From NCBI GenBank assembly GCA_000715685.1, contig KL569420.1, positions 6,168-12,391 of the forward strand: a DNA stretch of 6,224 nucleotides, given 5' to 3'. Below the pieces are notes generated by a model that saw only the letters and a list, made by a program, of their open reading frames with translations, had not been told where the DNA came from and did no database searches. Of this stretch, positions 1 to 5,394 are shown one piece after another; the first letter of the stretch is position 1; each line of letters opens with the position of its first letter. Origin of the DNA: Streptomyces lilacinus (GTDB lineage Bacteria; Actinomycetota; Actinomycetes; Streptomycetales; Streptomycetaceae). A program made the position numbers and the translations under genes.

Positions 1-1
1 G

Positions 2-406
2 GAGGAGGCCGTACGCGTGGAGGCCGTGGCCCACCACACGCAGCGGGAGGCCACCGAGATCGCCCCCGGCAGGCTGCGGTTGGACGTGGTCTTCCAGGCG
101 CCGGCCGGCCAGAAGCTCGACACCCGCTACGGGCCCTCCACCCGGCTGCTGGTCAGCTCCACCCCGCCCGGTCTGCTGGCGGAGGGCGCGGGCCAGGGCA
201 CGGACCTCGGCCGTGAGCTGGTGCTGGCGGACGGGGTGACGGAAGGGGTGCTGCACGTCTCCGCGATGGCGGCCTCGTGCGACGACGACCCGGCGAACGA
301 GTACCCCGCGTGCCACGTCCACCAGCAGGACTGGGGCGTCCCGGTGCGGGTCGTCGAGGGCGGCGCCGCGCGTCTGCCGCTGGTGCTGGCGGGACTCGAC
401 GCCTGA
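2..406 (+). CDS. C-terminal part of a probable NHL-repeat/thioredoxin-family protein (5' end outside window)
   Basis: The reading frame is open from the left edge and ends at a TGA (404-406), so only the last 134 codons are present. The GTG at 17 is just an internal codon, because the frame continues upstream of it. The visible part is a compact beta-rich tail with the phrases GQKLDTRYGPSTRL, GVLHVSAMAASCDDDP and YPACHVHQQDWGVPV, ending in LPLVLAGLDA. From memory, this tail matches the C-terminus of Streptomyces proteins annotated as NHL domain-containing thioredoxin family proteins. Those have an N-terminal redoxin domain, NHL beta-propeller repeats, and then a domain like this one. Two cysteines lie in the tail (SCDDD and PACHV). 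Neither the thioredoxin domain nor the propeller is in the window, so the family call rests on recognition of the tail alone. It converges on the small membrane protein gene. Confidence 0.62.
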   Translation, partial: EEAVRVEAVAHHTQREATEIAPGRLRLDVVFQAPAGQKLDTRYGPSTRLLVSSTPPGLLAEGAGQGTDLGRELVLADGVTEGVLHVSAMAASCDDDPANEYPACHVHQQDWGVPVRVVEGGAARLPLVLAGLDA

Positions 407-450
407 GGACATGCGGGGACCTCAGCTGAGGACGTGCGGGGGACCTCAGC
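404..450. repeat. 23/24-bp tandem duplication with hairpins between convergent genes, likely bidirectional terminator
   Basis: Unit 1 (404-426) and unit 2 (427-450) are the same sequence apart from one A/G change and one extra G. Each unit starts with TGAGGAC and ends with ACCTCAGC, so each can fold: CTGAGG 403-408 with CCTCAG 420-425, and GCTGAGG 425-431 with CCTCAGC 444-450. The loops are about 11-12 nt. The junction is a 12-bp perfect palindrome, CCTCAGCTGAGG (420-431). The first unit begins on the plus-strand gene's TGA stop, and the second contains the opposing gene's stop (TCA, 446-448). The position between two converging stops suggests a two-way transcription terminator. There is no T-run. 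Confidence 0.6.
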
Positions 451-670
451 GCACGATGCGGTGGTCCTCCTCGACGACGGGGGCCGCCGGGGGCGGCGGC
501 TGCATCCTGCGGCGCTTGAACACGCTGACGTAGGCGCTCAGGCCGAGGATGCCGGCCGCCATGAGGATCAGGCCCACCAGCGGCACGTTCATGCCGTCGA
601 TGCGCCAGTCCACCGCGAACGTGAGGATGCCGCCCGCCGCGATCAGACCAATGCACCATCCCATGCCCAT
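446..670 (-). CDS. Small two-helix membrane protein, DUF6458-like
   Basis: This encodes a 74-residue protein. Helix 1 spans about residues 3-20 (GWCIGLIAAGGILTFAV). A short loop, DWRIDGMN, follows, and helix 2 spans about 29-50 (PLVGLILMAAGILGLSAY). A basic stop-transfer stretch FKRRR (51-55) is followed by a proline-rich tail ending EEDHRIVR. The start is placed at the ATG at 668-670, which has a good GGAGG ribosome site (679-683) 8 bases upstream. An upstream ATG at 751 would add 27 arginine-rich residues with no family resemblance. The two-helix, GxILxFAVDW and MAAGILGL pattern resembles the short actinobacterial DUF6458 proteins, whose function is unknown. The basic residues after helix 2 suggest the tail is cytoplasmic. 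It lies downstream of the lipoprotein gene on the same strand with a 116-base gap, so it probably has its own promoter, though I saw no convincing one. Confidence 0.8.
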   Translation of the reverse strand: MGMGWCIGLIAAGGILTFAVDWRIDGMNVPLVGLILMAAGILGLSAYVSVFKRRRMQPPPPAAPVVEEDHRIVR

Positions 671-697
671 GGGAAACGCCTCCAGAAGTGATCGGCC

Positions 698-773
698 GTG
701 CCGGCGTCGCCGGCCGGGCACAGGGCGGCTACCCCGGCCCGGATCGACCAATCACGCCCCGGGCGCGGCCGGG
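698..773 (-). terminator. Hairpin-rich gap downstream of the lipoprotein gene, possible terminator
   Basis: The 116-base gap 671-786 contains two inverted repeats read by transcripts leaving the lipoprotein gene. One is CCCGGCC/GGCCGGG (733-739 with 767-773, long loop). The other is GCCGGC-GTC-GCCGGC (700-714; 6-bp stem, 3-nt loop), flanked by GTGCC/GGCAC. Neither is followed by a T-run, so this is at best the T-less type common in high-GC actinomycetes. A 10-bp direct repeat GGCGGCTACC (724-733 and 782-791) brackets part of the gap, the second copy covering the lipoprotein stop codon. In such GC-rich DNA small hairpins arise easily by chance. Confidence 0.35.
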
Positions 774-786
774 ATCACGGTGGCGG

Positions 787-1434
787 CTACCACTCGAGGG
801 CGGTGCGCTCGTCGTAGAGCCAGTACGAGGTGCGGACGGAGTCGTCGACGTGCAGGCCGCCCGGCAGGGGCGCCTGGGCCGGGTCGCCGTCGAGGGGGTC
901 GCCCTTCGCGGCCTGGAAGGTGACCGACAGCTGCTTGGCCTCCCGGCCCTTGCCGCCGGAGCCGTCGGCGGAGGAGGTCAGGATCCCGGCGTAGGCGGAC
1001 TTGCCGGGCTTGACGGCGATGCGGTCCTGCGGCCGGCTGTCCTCGACCGCCGCGGCCGTGGCCTGGTCCTGGTCGAAGCGCAGGAAGGGGAAGCCGTAGG
1101 CGTAGCAGAGCGTCTTGGAGGTGTTCGTCGCCACCAGCAGCGCGTGGTTGGCGGGTGACTTCACCGCCCTGACCTCGACCTTCATCGCGTCCGGCGCGCA
1201 GGCGTCGCCCTTGTCCCGGGGCTTGGCGGTGTCGCCGTCGGTGCTGTCGGCGCCGTCGTCCCCGCCGTCGCTGCCCTCGTCGCTCGTCTCCGCCGGGGTG
1301 CCGGTGGTCTGCTCACCACTGGCCGCGTTCTCCTCCTTGCCGCCGTCCGAGGAGCCGCCGTCGCAGGCGGTCAGGGTGAGGGCGGCCGCGGCGGTGAGCG
1401 CGGCGACGGCGATCCGCAGGGTGCGGGTGGTCAT
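787..1434 (-). CDS. Secreted lipoprotein with DUF4232-like domain
   Basis: This encodes a 215-residue protein. Residues 1-23 are a lipoprotein signal peptide (MTTRTLR, then an Ala/Leu/Thr-rich hydrophobic core) with the lipobox LTAC. Cys24 is therefore the expected lipidated residue, and the protein should be anchored on the outer face of the membrane. Residues 25-76 form an acidic Gly/Ser/Asp/Thr linker, probably disordered. From residue 78 to the end is a compact beta-rich domain that starts CAPDAMKVEVRAV and includes HALLVATNTSKTLCYAYGFPFLRF. C79 and C110 are the only cysteines after the lipobox and probably form a disulfide. The spacing of the first Cys, the 'LL..TNTS..TC...G.P' stretch and the late GLHVDDSV segment fit the DUF4232 family, which is frequent in Streptomyces lipoproteins; its role is unknown. 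The start is the ATG at 1432-1434 with a purine-rich GGGGGA about 6 bases upstream. The frame stays open further upstream into apeB, but the signal peptide fixes the start. Confidence 0.85.
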   Translation of the reverse strand: MTTRTLRIAVAALTAAAALTLTACDGGSSDGGKEENAASGEQTTGTPAETSDEGSDGGDDGADSTDGDTAKPRDKGDACAPDAMKVEVRAVKSPANHALLVATNTSKTLCYAYGFPFLRFDQDQATAAAVEDSRPQDRIAVKPGKSAYAGILTSSADGSGGKGREAKQLSVTFQAAKGDPLDGDPAQAPLPGGLHVDDSVRTSYWLYDERTALEW

Positions 1435-1471
1435 GGAGCTTCCCCCGGGGGTGGGACGGGTCGAGTCGTAC

Positions 1472-1496
1472 GGGCTGTATATCAGCCCTCGGGCTG
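1472..1496 (-). promoter_or_regulatory. Possible -10 box and hairpin upstream of the lipoprotein gene
   Basis: On the minus strand TATACA (1476-1481) is an AT-rich island in very GC-rich DNA, about 40 bases before the lipoprotein ATG. It fits an actinobacterial -10 box and would give a leader of roughly 35 bases. No convincing -35 is seen at the usual distance. The same place holds three alternating arms, GGGCTG (1472-1477), CAGCCC (1483-1488) and GGGCTG (1491-1496). The middle arm can pair with either neighbour, the -10-like bases forming part of one loop. It could serve as the apeB terminator, the lipoprotein promoter, or both. Confidence 0.35.
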
Positions 1497-1545
1497 TCGG
1501 CCTTCGGGAAACCGGTCGTCGGGATGTCGGTCTTCGGGCCGTCAG
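1486..1545 (-). repeat. Four-copy 15-bp tandem repeat after apeB
   Basis: Read on the minus strand, four 15-base units follow one another without gaps: 1531-1545 CTGACGGCCCGAAGA, 1516-1530 CCGACATCCCGACGA, 1501-1515 CCGGTTTCCCGAAGG and 1486-1500 CCGACAGCCCGAGGG. The consensus is about CCGACNNCCCGAAGG. The first unit contains the apeB TGA stop (1542-1544). The repeat therefore begins at the stop codon and fills most of the 107-base gap to the lipoprotein gene. No function is evident. Confidence 0.7.
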
Positions 1546-2834
1546 CCTTCGAGGAAGGCGGTGAGCGCGGCGGCGAGCAGGTACGGGTCGTCGGCGCCGC
1601 ACAGTTCGCGCGCGGAGTGCATGGACAGGATGGCCACGCCGATGTCGACGGTGGCGATGCCGTGCCGGGCCGCGGTGATGGGGCCGATGGTGGTGCCGCA
1701 GGGCATGGAGTTGTTGGAGACGAAGTGCTGCCAGGGCACGCCGGCGCGCTCGCAGGCGGCGGCGAAGACGGCCCGACCGGAACCGTCGGTGGCGTAGCGC
1801 TGGTTGACGTTGACCTTGAGGATGGGGCCGCGGTTGGGCATCGGGTGGTGGCCCGGGTCGTGCCGCTCGGCGTAGTTGGGGTGCACGGCGTGGCCGGTGT
1901 CGGAGGACAGGCACACGGTGCCGGCGAAGGCGCGGGCCCGGTCCTCGAACGTGCCGCCGCGGGCGAAGACGGATCGTTCCAGCACGTTGCCGAGGAGGGG
2001 GCCCTCGGCGCCGGTGTCGGACTGGCTGCCGTTCTCCTCGTGGTCGAAGGCGGCGAGCACGGGGATGTAGGGCAGGCTCGCGGAGCCGGCGGCGGCCAGC
2101 AGCGCGGCCAGACCGGCGTGTACGGACAGCAGGTTGTCCATGCGGGGGCCGGCCAGGAGCTCCTCGTCGCGGCCGAGGTAGGCGGGCGGCTCGACGCTGT
2201 GGACCATCAGGTCCCAGCCGGCGACCTCGTCGGCGGCGACGCCGGCCTCCTCGGCGACGAAGTGGATCAGGTCGCCCTCGGCCACGTCGCCCAGGCCCCA
2301 AAGGGGCTGCATGTGGCGCTGCTTGTCGAGCTTGAGCCCGTCCTGGTTGACCCCGCGGTCGAGGTGGATGGCCAGCTGCGGGACGCGCAGCAGGGGCCGG
2401 TCCACGTGGACGAGGCGGTGGCTGCCGTCGCGCAGGGTGATCCGGCCGGAGAGGCCGAGGTCGCGGTCGAGCCAGGTGTTGAGGAGCGTGCCGCCGTAGA
2501 GCTCGACGGCGATCTGCCGCCAGCCGTGCGCGCCGGTGTCGGGCAGCGGCTTGACGCGCAGGTTGGGGGAGTCGGTGTGCGCTCCGACGATCCGGAAGGG
2601 GGTGGCGGCGGTCGCGCCCTCCGGCACGTACCAGGCGATGATCGCGCCACCGCGCGTCACGTACTTCCCGCCCGCGCTCCCGTCCCAGGCGTCGGTCTCC
2701 GCGACCGCGCGGAAGCCGGCGCTTTCCAGCCGCTCGGCGGTGTTGGCCACCGCGTGGTACGGCGACGGGCTGGCGGCGAGGAAGGACATCAGGTCGTCGG
2801 TGTGGCCGCGGTCGAAGCGGTGCGCAGAGCTCAT
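1542..2834 (-). CDS. apeB: M18 family aminopeptidase (aspartyl aminopeptidase type)
   Basis: This is a 430-residue cytosolic zinc metallo-aminopeptidase that removes N-terminal residues, typically acidic ones in this family, from peptides. The length is typical for bacterial M18 enzymes. All six metal-binding or catalytic positions of the family can be seen: H86 in GAHTDSPNLRVKP, D233 in GPRMDNL, the Glu pair E266-E267 in FDHEENGSQS, D312 in SSDTGHAVHPNY and H406 in SMHSARE. The FVSNNSMPCGTTIGP stretch (371-385) near the C-terminus is also characteristic. The family has an M18 catalytic domain interrupted by a beta-barrel insertion, here about residues 95-230, and usually forms a dodecamer. 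The N-terminus SAHRFDRGHTDDLMSFLAASPSPYHAV is a normal M18 start, supporting the ATG at 2832-2834. GAGG lies only 2 bases before the ATG, too close for an ordinary ribosome site, whereas a TATTCT box sits 6 bases upstream, so translation is probably leaderless. There is no signal peptide. It follows fadE5 on the same strand after 150 bases with a terminator between. Confidence 0.96.
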   Translation of the reverse strand: MSSAHRFDRGHTDDLMSFLAASPSPYHAVANTAERLESAGFRAVAETDAWDGSAGGKYVTRGGAIIAWYVPEGATAATPFRIVGAHTDSPNLRVKPLPDTGAHGWRQIAVELYGGTLLNTWLDRDLGLSGRITLRDGSHRLVHVDRPLLRVPQLAIHLDRGVNQDGLKLDKQRHMQPLWGLGDVAEGDLIHFVAEEAGVAADEVAGWDLMVHSVEPPAYLGRDEELLAGPRMDNLLSVHAGLAALLAAAGSASLPYIPVLAAFDHEENGSQSDTGAEGPLLGNVLERSVFARGGTFEDRARAFAGTVCLSSDTGHAVHPNYAERHDPGHHPMPNRGPILKVNVNQRYATDGSGRAVFAAACERAGVPWQHFVSNNSMPCGTTIGPITAARHGIATVDIGVAILSMHSARELCGADDPYLLAAALTAFLEG

Positions 2835-2840
2835 GGCCTC

Positions 2841-2846
2841 AGAATA
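2841..2846 (-). promoter_or_regulatory. Probable -10 box of apeB (leaderless start)
   Basis: The minus strand reads TATTCT, fitting the actinobacterial TANNNT -10 pattern. It is separated from the apeB ATG by GAGGCC only. A transcript starting about 7 bases after the box would begin at the A of ATG, which is the usual geometry of leaderless genes in Streptomyces. No good -35 is visible 16-19 bases further up, since that position is inside the terminator hairpin of the preceding gene. Confidence 0.5.
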
Positions 2847-2895
2847 AGGATCTGGGCAAGAGCCGGACTGCCTTTCGGCGCCCGGCTCCTGCCCA
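2847..2895 (-). terminator. Intrinsic terminator of the acyl-CoA dehydrogenase gene
   Basis: On the minus strand TGGGCAGGAGCCGG (2895-2882) pairs with CCGGCTCTTGCCCA (2866-2853). This is a 13-bp stem with a single mismatch (2859/2889). The 15-base loop holds a smaller GCC-GAAA-GGC hairpin. The stem is followed by GATCCTTATTCT, which is T-rich for this genome. This is the classical stem plus U-tract layout for transcripts leaving the upstream gene, and it lies about 90 bases past its stop. Confidence 0.7.
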
Positions 2896-2909
2896 TGGTT
2901 TCGGTGGAG

Positions 2910-2992
2910 GGAAGCGTCTTCCGAGGACGGAAGCGTCCTCGGAAGCGGGAAGCGTCCTTCGGAAGGAGGCCTGGGAAGGCGTCCTTAGAAGG
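2910..2992 (-). repeat. 19-bp repeat array with a perfect hairpin after the acyl-CoA dehydrogenase gene
   Basis: GGAAGCGTC begins at 2910, 2929 and 2948 on the plus strand, an exact 19-base period. A fourth, slightly altered copy (GGAAGGCGTCCTTAGAAGG) lies at 2974-2992. Units 3 (GGAAGCGTCCTTCGGAAGG) and 4 are nearly identical apart from one inserted and one removed base, and the fourth covers the gene's stop codon (TTA at 2985-2987, TAA on the coding strand). Units 1 and 2 together form a perfect 12-bp stem, CTTCCGAGGACG (2918-2929) with CGTCCTCGGAAG (2934-2945), with a 4-base loop. The hairpin lies about 40 bases after the stop and could terminate or protect the 3' end of the transcript. Confidence 0.7.
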
Positions 2993-4811
2993 CGGCCTCG
3001 TCCAGCTCCATCAGGGAGTTGTCGACGGCCTCGGCGAGCGAGCGCTCGACGGAGACGCGCGGCAGGATGTCGGTCGCGAAGAACTTCGCCGCCGCGATCT
3101 TGCCGGTGTAGAACGCCTTGTCCTTGGCGGAGGCGTCGGCGAGCTTCTCGGCGGCCACGGCCGCGCCCTTGAGCAGCAGGTAGGCGACGACGACGTCACC
3201 GGAGGCCAGCAGCAGGCGGGTGGTGTTCAGGCCGACCTTGTAGATGTTCTTGACGTCCTCGCCGGTGGCGGTGAGGTCGGTGATCATCTTGCCGACGATC
3301 GCCTCCAGGTCCACCGCGGCCTTGGCGAGCGCACCGCGGGCGCCGGCGAGGTCCTCGCCGCCGGCCTCGGTGGCCAGGAACTTCTTGATCTCCTCGGAGA
3401 GGGTGTTCAGGGCCTGGCCCTGGTCGCGGACGATCTTCCGGAAGAAGAAGTCCTGGCCCTGGATCGCCGTGGTGCCCTCGTAGAGGGTGTCGATCTTCGC
3501 GTCGCGGATGTACTGCTCGATCGGGTACTCCTGCAGGTACCCGGAGCCGCCGAAGGTCTGCAGCGACTGGGCGAGCTGCTCGTAGGACTTCTCGGAGCCG
3601 TAGCCCTTGACGATCGGCAGGAGCAGGTCGTTGAGGCCGTGCAGCGCCTTGGCGTCCTCGCCCGCGGCCTCCTTGACGACGATCTCGTCCTGGACGGAGG
3701 CGGTGTAGAGCACCAGGGCGCGCATGCCCTCCGCGTACGCCTTCTGCGTCATCAGCGAGCGGCGCACGTCGGGGTGGTGGGTGATGGTGACCTTGGGCGC
3801 GGTCTTGTCCATGAAGTTGGCCAGGTCCGGGCCCTGCACGCGCTCCTTGGCGTACTCCAGCGCGTTGAGGTAGCCGGTGGAGAGGGTGGCGATCGCCTTC
3901 GTGCCGACCATCATGCGGGCGAACTCGATGATCATGAACATCTGGCGGATGCCGTCGTGCTTCTCGCCGATGAGCCAGCCCTTGGCGGGGTGCTTGTCGC
4001 CGAAGGTCATCTCGCACGTGTTGGAGGCCTTCAGGCCCATCTTGTGCTCGACGTTGGTGGCGTAGACGCCGTTGCGCTCGCCCAGCTCGCCGGTCTCGAA
4101 GTCGAACTCGTACTTCGGGACGAGGAAGAGGGAGAGGCCCTTGGTGCCGGGGCCGTGGCCCTCGGGGCGGGCGAGGACGTAGTGGAGGATGTTCTCCGCC
4201 ATGTCGTGCTCACCGGAGGTGATGAAGCGCTTCACGCCCTCGATGTGCCAGGAGCCGTCCTCCTGCTTGACGGCCTTGGTGCGGCCGGCGCCCACGTCCG
4301 AGCCGGCGTCCGGCTCGGTCAGCACCATGGTGGAGCCCCACTGCTTCTCCACCGCGATCTTCGCGATGTGCTTCTGCTGCTCGGTGCCCTCGTCGAAGAG
4401 GATGCCGGCGAAGGCCGGGCCCGAGGAGTACATCCAGACGGCCGGGTTGGAACCCAGGATGGACTCGGCGTAGGCCCAGATCAGCGAGCGCGGGGCGGTG
4501 GTGCCGCCGATCTCCTCCGGGATGCCCAGGCGCCACCACTCGGCGTCCATGTACGCCTGGTAGCTCTTCTTGAAGGTGTCCGGAACCGGGGCGGTGTTGG
4601 TCTCGGGGTCGAAGACCGGGGGGTTGCGGTCGGCGTCGGCGAAGGATTCGGCCAGCTCGTTCTCCGAGAGGCGCGTGATCTCCGACAGGATGTCCTTGGC
4701 GGTCTCGACGTCCATCTCCGCGAACGGACCGGAGCCGTACAGCTTGTCGCGGCCGAGAACCTCGAAGAGGTTGAACTCGATGTCGCGGAGATTCGACTTG
4801 TAGTGGCCCAT
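2985..4811 (-). CDS. Acyl-CoA dehydrogenase, FadE5-like
   Basis: This is a 608-residue FAD-dependent acyl-CoA dehydrogenase, catalysing the first (alpha,beta-desaturation) step of fatty acid beta-oxidation in the cytoplasm. The size and sequence closely resemble mycobacterial FadE5 (about 610 residues), including the start ([19 protein letters not shown]) and several long conserved stretches. Order: short N-terminal extension (about 3-35), helical N domain (about 40-155), middle beta domain with [16 protein letters not shown] (165-180) and [12 protein letters not shown] (192-203), C-terminal helical domain (about 280-455) with [12 protein letters not shown] (343-354) and [17 protein letters not shown] (418-434), then an extra C-terminal helical domain (about 465-600) found in the long-form enzymes. 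E445 in [11 protein letters not shown] is at the catalytic-base position. The start is the ATG at 4809-4811 because the homologous N-terminus begins there and GGAG lies 9 bases upstream. A further upstream ATG at 4943 would add 44 unrelated residues. It is divergent from the SseB-family gene, and paired operator-like sites lie in its promoter region. Confidence 0.95.
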   Translation of the reverse strand: MGHYKSNLRDIEFNLFEVLGRDKLYGSGPFAEMDVETAKDILSEITRLSENELAESFADADRNPPVFDPETNTAPVPDTFKKSYQAYMDAEWWRLGIPEEIGGTTAPRSLIWAYAESILGSNPAVWMYSSGPAFAGILFDEGTEQQKHIAKIAVEKQWGSTMVLTEPDAGSDVGAGRTKAVKQEDGSWHIEGVKRFITSGEHDMAENILHYVLARPEGHGPGTKGLSLFLVPKYEFDFETGELGERNGVYATNVEHKMGLKASNTCEMTFGDKHPAKGWLIGEKHDGIRQMFMIIEFARMMVGTKAIATLSTGYLNALEYAKERVQGPDLANFMDKTAPKVTITHHPDVRRSLMTQKAYAEGMRALVLYTASVQDEIVVKEAAGEDAKALHGLNDLLLPIVKGYGSEKSYEQLAQSLQTFGGSGYLQEYPIEQYIRDAKIDTLYEGTTAIQGQDFFFRKIVRDQGQALNTLSEEIKKFLATEAGGEDLAGARGALAKAAVDLEAIVGKMITDLTATGEDVKNIYKVGLNTTRLLLASGDVVVAYLLLKGAAVAAEKLADASAKDKAFYTGKIAAAKFFATDILPRVSVERSLAEAVDNSLMELDEAAF

Positions 4812-4854
4812 GACAGACGGCTCCGTAGGTGACGGGAGGGCGATCCTCTGTGCG

Positions 4855-4866
4855 TACCGGTCAGTA
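4855..4866 (+). promoter_or_regulatory. Operator-like site 1 upstream of the acyl-CoA dehydrogenase gene
   Basis: TACCGGTCAGTA is an imperfect palindrome with TAC/GTA ends. It matches the inverted site at 4880-4891 at 10 of 12 positions. It lies 44 bases before the acyl-CoA dehydrogenase ATG, probably within the start of its transcript. Spaced TAC...GTA palindromes of this kind are common targets of TetR-family repressors of lipid genes in actinobacteria. No regulator gene is in the window, so this remains inference. Confidence 0.55.
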
Positions 4867-4875
4867 AGAAGCATG

Positions 4876-4902
4876 ATGCTACCCACCGGTAATAAGGCGC
4901 AA
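4876..4902 (-). promoter_or_regulatory. Possible promoter of the acyl-CoA dehydrogenase gene
   Basis: On the minus strand TAGCAT (4876-4881) fits TANNNT, and TTGCGC (4897-4902) resembles a -35. The spacer is only 15 bases, shorter than ideal, so the -35 assignment is weak. The start point would lie near 4869, giving a leader of about 58 bases that contains operator-like site 1 and the GGAG ribosome site (4821-4824). Confidence 0.35.
4880..4891 (-). promoter_or_regulatory. Operator-like site 2 upstream of the acyl-CoA dehydrogenase gene
   Basis: The minus strand reads TACCGGTGGGTA, the inverted partner of site 1 with a centre-to-centre distance of 25 bases. Its four outer bases on each side are exactly symmetric (TACC/GGTA on the plus strand). 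It overlaps the -10-like TAGCAT by two bases, so a bound protein would block the promoter. The bases between the two sites include a perfect small palindrome, AGCATGATGCT (4870-4880). Confidence 0.55.
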
Positions 4903-4905
4903 GAC

Positions 4906-4934
4906 CTGATCGGCCAACTGTGACCCTTTACGCT
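4906..4934 (+). promoter_or_regulatory. Probable promoter of the SseB-family gene, leaderless
   Basis: CTGATC (4906-4911) and TACGCT (4929-4934) are separated by exactly 17 bases. They fit the vegetative sigma factor pattern (TTGAC-like, TANNNT). Seven bases after the -10 comes the ATG at 4942, and no ribosome-binding purine run exists between them. The transcript therefore probably begins at or within a base or two of the start codon. Confidence 0.55.
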
Positions 4935-4941
4935 TTGGGCC

Positions 4942-5394
4942 ATGTACGGCTACGACCAGAACGCGGCACAGCAGGGTTACGCGCCTCCGCAGCAGCCGGG
5001 CGGCTACGGCGAACAGCCGCTCTACCCCGAGCCGTCGCCCCCGTCGCTCGCCGACGCCGTCCGGGCCTTCACCACCGGGCAGATGTCCGCCGAGGACTTC
5101 CAGACGATCTTCTCCGGCTCCAAGGTCTACTGCCCCCGCGGCGAGAACCCCGGCTTCCTCGCCCTGCACAACACCCAGCAGCCCGTCATCCCGATGTTCA
5201 CCTCGCTCAAGGAGCTGCGGCGGTACGCGGGCAAGGAGTCCAAGTACTTCGTGATCACGGGGGCGGAGGTGCTGGACCTCCTGCCCACGGGGTACGGCTT
5301 CGTCCTCGACATGGAGGGGGACCACCGCATCGTCTTCGACGCGAAGTCGGTGGAGCAGATGGTGGACTTCGCGATGCGCCGGATGTACGGCTAG
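4942..5394 (+). CDS. SseB-family protein
   Basis: This is a 150-residue soluble protein. Residues 1-34 are a flexible Tyr/Gln/Gly/Pro-rich leader ([20 protein letters not shown] and on). Residues 35-148 form a compact domain with [43 protein letters not shown], then [43 protein letters not shown] and [14 protein letters not shown]. The 'L.....GE.PGFLAL...Q.PVIP.FTS..EL..' order, followed by 'G.e.L.LLP.G.GFVLD', is the SseB (enhanced serine sensitivity) N-terminal domain as found throughout Streptomyces. This is unrelated to the Salmonella secretion-translocon protein also called SseB. The biochemical role is not known. There is no signal peptide or membrane segment. The ATG at 4942 has no ribosome site but sits 7 bases after a -10 box. 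It is divergent from the acyl-CoA dehydrogenase gene, and its TAG stop overlaps that of the converging protease gene. Confidence 0.9.
   Translation: MYGYDQNAAQQGYAPPQQPGGYGEQPLYPEPSPPSLADAVRAFTTGQMSAEDFQTIFSGSKVYCPRGENPGFLALHNTQQPVIPMFTSLKELRRYAGKESKYFVITGAEVLDLLPTGYGFVLDMEGDHRIVFDAKSVEQMVDFAMRRMYG

Noticed and set aside
671..751. An upstream start for the small membrane protein at 751
   Set aside because: It would add 27 Arg/Gly/Pro-rich residues before a well-formed membrane helix. The ATG at 670 has a GGAGG site at ideal spacing.
688..1158. A plus-strand frame opposite the lipoprotein gene
   Set aside because: The product is low-complexity Gly/Val/Arg sequence, and the opposite strand has a clear lipoprotein.
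1435..2301. Extension of the lipoprotein frame far upstream inside apeB
   Set aside because: The signal peptide and lipobox begin at the ATG at 1434. The upstream translation is an Arg/Pro-rich out-of-frame shadow of apeB.
1524..4832. A plus-strand open frame of about 1100 codons running antisense through apeB and the acyl-CoA dehydrogenase gene
   Set aside because: It is in exact codon register with both genes, so its stops would correspond only to TTA, CTA or TCA codons, which are very rare in such genomes and absent here. The translation is Gly/Val/Leu/Glu-rich with no family resemblance, and both sense genes are unmistakable.
4812..4943. A 44-residue N-terminal extension of the acyl-CoA dehydrogenase from an ATG at 4943
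   Set aside because: The family N-terminus starts at GHYKSN, with a ribosome site before the ATG at 4811. The extension would overlap the promoter, both operator-like sites and the start of the divergent gene.
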